A DNA stretch of 6,504 nucleotides from Sphingomonadales bacterium (GTDB lineage Bacteria; Pseudomonadota; Alphaproteobacteria; Sphingomonadales; Sphingomonadaceae), in the NCBI GenBank assembly GCA_017302775.1, contig JAFLDC010000157.1, positions 1 through 6,504 on the forward strand, given 5' to 3'. Every line of letters starts with the position of its first letter. Position 1 is the stretch's first letter. The notes beneath the pieces were generated by a model. The model ran no database searches and had not been told where the DNA came from. It saw only the letters and a program-made list of their open reading frames with translations. Below are positions 1 to 3,826 of the stretch, one piece after another. The position numbers were made by a program, and so were the translations under genes.

Positions 1-88
1 CGTGGAGAATTGATCGAGACCGCGTTACGCGGTAATCTGCTGTTCAGGATCGCTGCGGCAGGATGGCTGGCAGCAGTAAGGACTAACG
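1..88 (+). promoter_or_regulatory. Leader of the small exported protein gene, possible weak promoter
   Basis: This is the stretch ahead of the gene starting at 89. A TTGATC (10-15) and a TAATCT (33-38) lie 17 bases apart, a spacing suitable for a housekeeping sigma-70 type promoter. The match to consensus is moderate for the -35 box and poor for the -10 box, so this is a guess. A 6-bp dyad (ACCGCG, TTA, CGCGGT) fills 19-33 between the boxes and could be an operator or chance. Short open frames run in from the left edge and stop at 11-13 and 33-35, so the first bases could be the tail of an upstream gene; nothing in them is recognisable. Confidence 0.25.
77..82 (+). promoter_or_regulatory. Ribosome binding site of the small exported protein
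   Basis: TAAGGA lies six bases before the ATG at 89, a good Shine-Dalgarno match at normal spacing. The first three bases of the same site are an in-frame TAA stop (77-79), so no earlier start is possible in this frame. This fixes the ATG at 89 as the start. Confidence 0.7.
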
Positions 89-358
89 ATGACCAAGACT
101 ATTCTCGCAGCGGGGCTTTTCACCTTGCTGGCCGTAAGCAGCCCTGCACTGGCCGATGGCGCTGGCGATACTCCAGCCCCCGCGCCGAAGGCGGAGGAAC
201 AGGGCCAGAACAAGGTTGTCTGTCGCCGGGTCGAAGCAATCGGGACGCGGCTTTCCTCCAAGAAGGTCTGCCGGACAAAGGGTGAATGGGACGCAGATGC
301 AGCGGCCAACCGCCAGGATCTTGAGCGGAGCCAGACGCAACGCTGGAAGAGCAACTGA
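89..358 (+). CDS. Small exported two-cysteine protein of unknown function
   Basis: An 89-residue protein whose function I do not know. Residues 1-22 form a clear Sec signal peptide: a Lys near the N-terminus, a hydrophobic core, and a likely cleavage after ALA (20-22), so the mature form of about 67 residues should be periplasmic. The mature part opens with a Pro/Ala/Gly-rich linker (about 23-41). A compact motif follows, with Cys45 and Cys61 sixteen residues apart (VVCRRVEAIGTRL, then KKVCRTKGEW), and then a charged helical tail. From memory, short proteins with the pattern C-R-x-x-x-x-x-G-[ST]-R-L then C-x-T-x-x-x-W are common and uncharacterised in sphingomonads. The cysteines probably form a disulfide in the periplasm. 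The ATG has a good ribosome binding site and an in-frame stop just upstream. The gene converges on the sulfotransferase gene with four bases between the stops, and it has no Tyr residue, so it is an unlikely tyrosine-sulfation substrate. Confidence 0.8.
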   Translation: MTKTILAAGLFTLLAVSSPALADGAGDTPAPAPKAEEQGQNKVVCRRVEAIGTRLSSKKVCRTKGEWDADAAANRQDLERSQTQRWKSN

Positions 359-371
359 CCCGTCAGTTGCT
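350..371. terminator. Inverted repeat spanning both convergent stop codons
   Basis: AGCAACTGAC (350-359) is repeated perfectly as its reverse complement at 362-371, leaving two central bases; a realistic RNA fold is a 9-bp stem with a CCCG loop. It covers the stop codons of the genes on both strands. No run of T follows on either strand, so it is not a canonical intrinsic terminator. It may be a bidirectional 3'-end or stability hairpin, or help a Rho-dependent stop. The symmetry is directly visible; the role is inferred. Confidence 0.45.
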
Positions 372-2216
372 GTAATTGAGCCGCGCGATCCACGGATCGA
401 GAATCGGCATCACCGGCTCCAACTGACTGCGATAGCGCTGCCACCGGCCTACGGCACGGCTGTATAGCGGCTGTCCGATCTGGGCGTAACTTGCCGTACG
501 CACAGTGCCGCGGCGCGCCGCGCTGCCTTGGTTGTCCAATACCTGCTCGCGCCATTCCAGCCCGAGAAACGCCAGCAAGGGGCGCATCTCCGCTTCAAGG
601 TCAGCGATCATCCGTTCGTAGCGGACCGCATGTACCCTTAGCTTCAGCAGCTCGGCAGCCCGTGTGTAGTTGGCAAAGACCGCGTCATAGGTCCGCGCCG
701 CCTCTTCCAGATCGGTAAAGCTGCGCATGGCTGTGTTGAGCAAAAAATTGGCCATGAAGCAGCTGAGCACCACGTCAGCAGGATGCCGTTCAACCATGAC
801 AATGTGGGCTTCAGGAAAGAGTCGATTTATCAGCGGCATACGCGCCATATGCAGCGGGTGCTTGTCAACAATCCGCCGCCCCGCCGCCGCCCCTTCGAAT
901 TCCGTCGCCAGCGCAAAATAGCGCGCTCGCGCCGCAACGATCACCGCAGCATCTGTGGTCTGCACGAGGTCTGGAAACTCGCTATCGACCTGCGCCAGCA
1001 TCTGGCGTTCCTCAAATACCTGCAATTCGGGCAGATTGCCCAGCAGCGTGTCGAGCAGGGTGGTGCCGGACCGCGGAAATCCGACCACGAAGATCGGATT
1101 CGGCACCACACCTGCGATCGCAACCGCAGGCGGGGCGACCATCGCAGCGGTCTGGGATTCCACCATTGCCCGATAGGGTTGTGCTGCCGTTGCCCGCGTT
1201 GCCGCGGCCGAAGCCCGGTTCATTGCGGTGAACTGTCTAAACGCCTCTTCGGGTTCATCCAGTCGATCGGCTATTTCCGCACGCAGCTGTGCGGTTCGTA
1301 CCGGGTTGATCGTGTCCGGAATCCGGTCGGCGAGCACGCGCGCTTCCGCAAATCTGTTTTGCCGCCGAAATAACCACGCGGTCAGAAAATCAAGCGCAGG
1401 GCTCGCCCCGGCCTCAGCATTGGCAGAAATCAGCGCTTCGAGCGCTTCGAGCCTGTTGGCATGTTCGTACAACAGGCCCAGTTCGACGTGCGCTTCACCG
1501 AAGCCCGCCTCGTCAGCGGCTGCGGCGCGCAGGACCGCAATCGCTTCATCATTGCGGCCCATGCCGACCAGGGCCAGACCGTGCTCGATCCTGATCTCGG
1601 CGTGGTCGGGAAACCGGCGCGCCGCCTCCTCAGCGTTACGCAAACGCGCATCGCGATTTTCGACGGTGCCTAGTGCGCGGGCAAGATTCAGGAATACTTC
1701 GGGCAGGCTGGGGTAGGGCGAGCGATTGACCGCGTTTTCGAATGCGGCGATGGCGGCGCTACTCTCGCCAAGGGCGGCGAGGCAATTGCCCAGATTGTTC
1801 CAGCTTTCCCAATCCTGCGGTGCCGCCGCAACCGCCGTCCGGTAGTCTTCCGCGGCCGCAGCGGGATCACCGTCTTGCTGGTGAAAATATCCTGCCAGGC
1901 GCGCCAGACCAGGATGGCCGCCATGATCGAACGACAAGGCACGCGCCTCGTCATCAGCACCCGTCGCGGTCAGCAGCGTGGCAAGATTGAATCTGGCTGC
2001 CTGATCCTGCGGCGTAACCGCTATCTGGCGGCGCAGGTAGGGAATCGCCTCGTCGCGGTGCCCGAGTTGGAGCAGCGCCAGGGCCGTAATGCCAAGGAGC
2101 CCCGGATGATCGGGAGCAGTGGCCAGGCCCGCTTGCGCGGAAGCCAGCGCGGCGGCAAAATCCTGCCGCCGCAGCGCTTCCGCGCAGGACCGCAGGGTGG
2201 ACACCGGATCGGTCAT
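363..2216 (-). CDS. TPR-repeat sulfotransferase (PAPS-dependent, Sulfotransfer_3-like)
   Basis: A 617-residue cytoplasmic protein with no signal peptide or membrane segment. Residues 1 to about 340 are TPR-like helical repeats (for example around 11-70, 105-170 and 205-265; the text WESWNNLGNCLAALGESSAA is typical TPR). Residues about 372-617 are a sulfotransferase domain. G379-FPRSGTTLL-388 is the 5'-phosphosulfate loop that binds PAPS. FEER (401-404) offers Glu402 and Glu403 as possible catalytic bases. VERHPADVVLS (475-485) is the 3'-phosphate binding segment with Arg477 and Ser485. TASYAQIGQPLY followed by GRWQRY (574-595) is the usual C-terminal signature of bacterial TPR-sulfotransferases. 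The family moves sulfate from PAPS to a hydroxyl; relatives include tyrosylprotein sulfotransferases, but here the acceptor is unknown. The start codon overlaps the stop of the upstream dioxygenase gene, so the two are co-translated. All key motifs appear intact. The domain call is firm; a protein substrate is inferred from the TPR region. Confidence 0.93.
   Translation of the reverse strand: MTDPVSTLRSCAEALRRQDFAAALASAQAGLATAPDHPGLLGITALALLQLGHRDEAIPYLRRQIAVTPQDQAARFNLATLLTATGADDEARALSFDHGGHPGLARLAGYFHQQDGDPAAAAEDYRTAVAAAPQDWESWNNLGNCLAALGESSAAIAAFENAVNRSPYPSLPEVFLNLARALGTVENRDARLRNAEEAARRFPDHAEIRIEHGLALVGMGRNDEAIAVLRAAAADEAGFGEAHVELGLLYEHANRLEALEALISANAEAGASPALDFLTAWLFRRQNRFAEARVLADRIPDTINPVRTAQLRAEIADRLDEPEEAFRQFTAMNRASAAATRATAAQPYRAMVESQTAAMVAPPAVAIAGVVPNPIFVVGFPRSGTTLLDTLLGNLPELQVFEERQMLAQVDSEFPDLVQTTDAAVIVAARARYFALATEFEGAAAGRRIVDKHPLHMARMPLINRLFPEAHIVMVERHPADVVLSCFMANFLLNTAMRSFTDLEEAARTYDAVFANYTRAAELLKLRVHAVRYERMIADLEAEMRPLLAFLGLEWREQVLDNQGSAARRGTVRTASYAQIGQPLYSRAVGRWQRYRSQLEPVMPILDPWIARLNYSN
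2213..2216 (-). other. ATGA stop/start overlap between the two TPR enzyme genes
   Basis: The TGA of the dioxygenase gene and the ATG of the sulfotransferase gene share bases as ATGA on the minus strand. This is the classic arrangement for translational coupling by terminating and re-initiating ribosomes. Only a weak purine stretch (CAGG) lies just upstream of the second ATG, which fits dependence on the first gene's translation and a fairly fixed ratio of the two proteins. Confidence 0.85.
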
Positions 2217-3727
2217 GCCTGGTACCCTGGGCGAGCGATATCGAATGCGACTGTCATCCGTTCCCCGCTACCAAACGGCCGCGTACCGTGCCACATGATT
2301 GAAGGGAACAGTACGAGTTTTCCCGGTTTTGGCTCGATTGTCCGGAATGCACGAAACTCCGGCAAGAGATCCCGGGATTCCCCGAATGCCAGCCAACCGC
2401 TCTCGGGAACGAGTGGATCGTCGGGCGGGACAACGACATAGCAGGCTGAGCTGATCCAGCCCTGACAGTGAACATGGTCAACATGAAACCCTTTGTCCGT
2501 CAGCCGCACCGACCAAGCACCGGCCACCTGCAGTTCGTCACGTCGGGGCTGCAACAGCGGATGGCTCGAATCAGGCGGAGGAAGCTGGGCAACATAGGAC
2601 CGCGCCGCCTCGATCACGGCATTACGCAGCCGGCGCAGCTCCGGCTCGGCGCGGGCCAGCAGGTTCCCGTCCGTCTGGGTGCCGCCCCTGACGGACTGGT
2701 CCAGCGGCTGGCCGTTAGCCGTATGCAGACCGCGCAACACATCGGCCAGATCGTCAAGCGGGCCGATGTGCGGGGTGATGTCGTAACAGCCGATCAGCCG
2801 TGGATCGCCCTCCAGCCATTGCCAGCGCGGATCGCCCGTCAACCGCCACAGCAGGGCCCGATAGGGCCAGAGCGGGGCCGCATCGTGACCCGCAAATTCG
2901 CTTTCCGCCAGCCTCATCGCGTCGGCATAACGGCCGAGCCGGATGTAATTGCGCAACGGCCAGATCGCCATCTCAGGATCCGTGGGGAAGGGGAGCCGGT
3001 CGAATACAATTTGCGCTGCATCCGGTTCACCCAGCTCGGTCCGGCAGATCGCCTCGATCCGGTCAAGTTCGGGCTGTGGCCCCAGAGCGCTGCGCGCTTC
3101 CTCCACCGCTGTGCAAGTTTGCCGATAATTCCGGGCCTCTATCCAAACCTGAAATACCAGCCGCCACAATCCGCCTGATGCGGGGTGAATCGCCAGCGCG
3201 GCGCGCAAGCTTGCGTCGATCGGCTGATCGGGAGCTACCTGCGCTACCAGACGGGCGTAGGCAATATGGCCCTCCGCCCAGCCGGGGCTTTGCCGCAGCA
3301 GATGAGCCAGTTGTTCAACCGCGGTTTGCCCGTGCCCTGCGGCGAGCAATGCCGCGATCCGGCCGAGCGCTACATCGCCGTCGGTGGGGGCGAGCTGGCG
3401 CGCCTGATTGAACAGAGGAACTGCGGGATAGCCCGCCTCCAGTGCGGTTCGCGCACGGCTGTGGGCAATTATTGCATCGCCCGGGGCCAGCGCAGCCGCC
3501 CGGGAGAAGGCGAAGTGCGCCCCCGCGCTGTCTTGCAGGTTGCGGCGGGCAAGCCCCAGGAACTGCCATATCCGGGGTTCGTCTGGATAACGCTCAGAAG
3601 CAGACTGCAACACCGGCTCGACCTGCGCCGCCAAACCAAGGGTCAGCGCTTGGCTGGCCGCCTTCAGCAATGCGTGGCGATCGGAAGCCGCGGCTAGGGC
3701 GGCACGGGCGGCTTCACGTTCGATCAT
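2213..3727 (-). CDS. TPR protein with C-terminal 2OG-Fe(II) oxygenase-like domain
   Basis: A 504-residue protein without a signal peptide, expected in the cytoplasm. Residues 1 to about 310 are alpha-helical TPR-like repeats rich in Ala and Leu (for example RIWQFLGLARRNLQDSAGAH at 52-71). Residues about 335-500 form the oxygenase domain of the putative 2OG-Fe(II) oxygenase type (close to Pfam 2OG-FeII_Oxy_5 as I remember it). Its marks are SVRGGTQTDG (345-354), AWSVRL (404-409), the metal segment FHVDHVHCQGWISSA (414-428), the distal His480 in MWHGTRPF, and Arg490 in GERMTVAFD, which would bind the 2-oxoglutarate carboxylate. Such enzymes hydroxylate or otherwise oxidise a substrate using Fe(II), O2 and 2-oxoglutarate; this substrate is unknown and is probably a protein or peptide given the TPR part. 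The ATG is fixed by an in-frame TAA at 3737-3739. It is the first gene of a coupled pair with the sulfotransferase and lies behind the receptor gene's terminator. Confidence 0.88.
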   Translation of the reverse strand: MIEREAARAALAAASDRHALLKAASQALTLGLAAQVEPVLQSASERYPDEPRIWQFLGLARRNLQDSAGAHFAFSRAAALAPGDAIIAHSRARTALEAGYPAVPLFNQARQLAPTDGDVALGRIAALLAAGHGQTAVEQLAHLLRQSPGWAEGHIAYARLVAQVAPDQPIDASLRAALAIHPASGGLWRLVFQVWIEARNYRQTCTAVEEARSALGPQPELDRIEAICRTELGEPDAAQIVFDRLPFPTDPEMAIWPLRNYIRLGRYADAMRLAESEFAGHDAAPLWPYRALLWRLTGDPRWQWLEGDPRLIGCYDITPHIGPLDDLADVLRGLHTANGQPLDQSVRGGTQTDGNLLARAEPELRRLRNAVIEAARSYVAQLPPPDSSHPLLQPRRDELQVAGAWSVRLTDKGFHVDHVHCQGWISSACYVVVPPDDPLVPESGWLAFGESRDLLPEFRAFRTIEPKPGKLVLFPSIMWHGTRPFGSGERMTVAFDIARPGYQA

Positions 3728-3734
3728 GCAACTG

Positions 3735-3738
3735 CCTT
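3735..3738 (-). promoter_or_regulatory. Ribosome binding site of the TPR/2OG oxygenase gene
   Basis: On the minus strand AAGG lies seven bases before the ATG at 3727. An in-frame TAA (3737-3739) overlaps this site, so no upstream start is available. Only 33 bases separate the ATG from the T-rich tail of the upstream terminator, and no convincing -35/-10 pair is visible there. Confidence 0.6.
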
Positions 3739-3760
3739 AGCGATGGGACCGCGCCACGCC

Positions 3761-3797
3761 AAAAACAAAGTGGCGGGAACCCGAAGGTTCCCGCCAC
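3761..3797 (-). terminator. Rho-independent terminator with a UUCG loop behind the TonB receptor
   Basis: On the minus strand a perfect 12-bp stem (GTGGCGGGAACC at 3786-3797 paired with 3770-3781) is capped by TTCG closed by a C-G pair, the extra-stable cUUCGg tetraloop. It is followed directly by TTTGTTTTT (3761-3769). It starts 29 bases past the receptor stop codon and is oriented to end the receptor transcript. On the plus strand the loop would be CGAA and the T-run is poor, so it works mainly in the minus direction. Because the two enzyme genes follow at once, it probably also attenuates read-through into them. Confidence 0.92.
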
Positions 3798-3826
3798 CCT
3801 GTTTGTAGGCTGATATGCCGAACGAC

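Noticed and set aside
10..285. 91-codon plus-strand open frame overlapping the small exported protein
   Set aside because: It would need a TTG start without a ribosome binding site, and it overlaps the better-supported signal-peptide gene in another frame.
25..555. 176-codon minus-strand open frame across the convergent junction
   Set aside because: It crosses both the small gene and the sulfotransferase C-terminus out of frame and has no protein-like motifs.
783..1373. 196-codon open frame on the plus strand inside the sulfotransferase gene
   Set aside because: It is antisense to a gene with intact conserved motifs, its product is rich in Arg, Cys and His without any domain, and long antisense frames are expected in high-GC DNA.
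1432..1449. Tandem 9-base repeat AGCGCTTCG twice
   Set aside because: It encodes the repeated Leu-Glu-Ala of a TPR helix (RLEALEAL); two copies in coding sequence do not suggest a separate element.
2468..3178. 236-codon open frame on the plus strand inside the dioxygenase gene
   Set aside because: It shows the same shadow behaviour: no recognisable domain, and it is opposite a well-supported gene.
3728..3826. Possible tiny peptide precursor gene between the receptor and the dioxygenase
   Set aside because: The 99 bases are taken up by the receptor 3' end, the terminator and the ribosome binding site; no start codon with a usable frame and binding site was seen.
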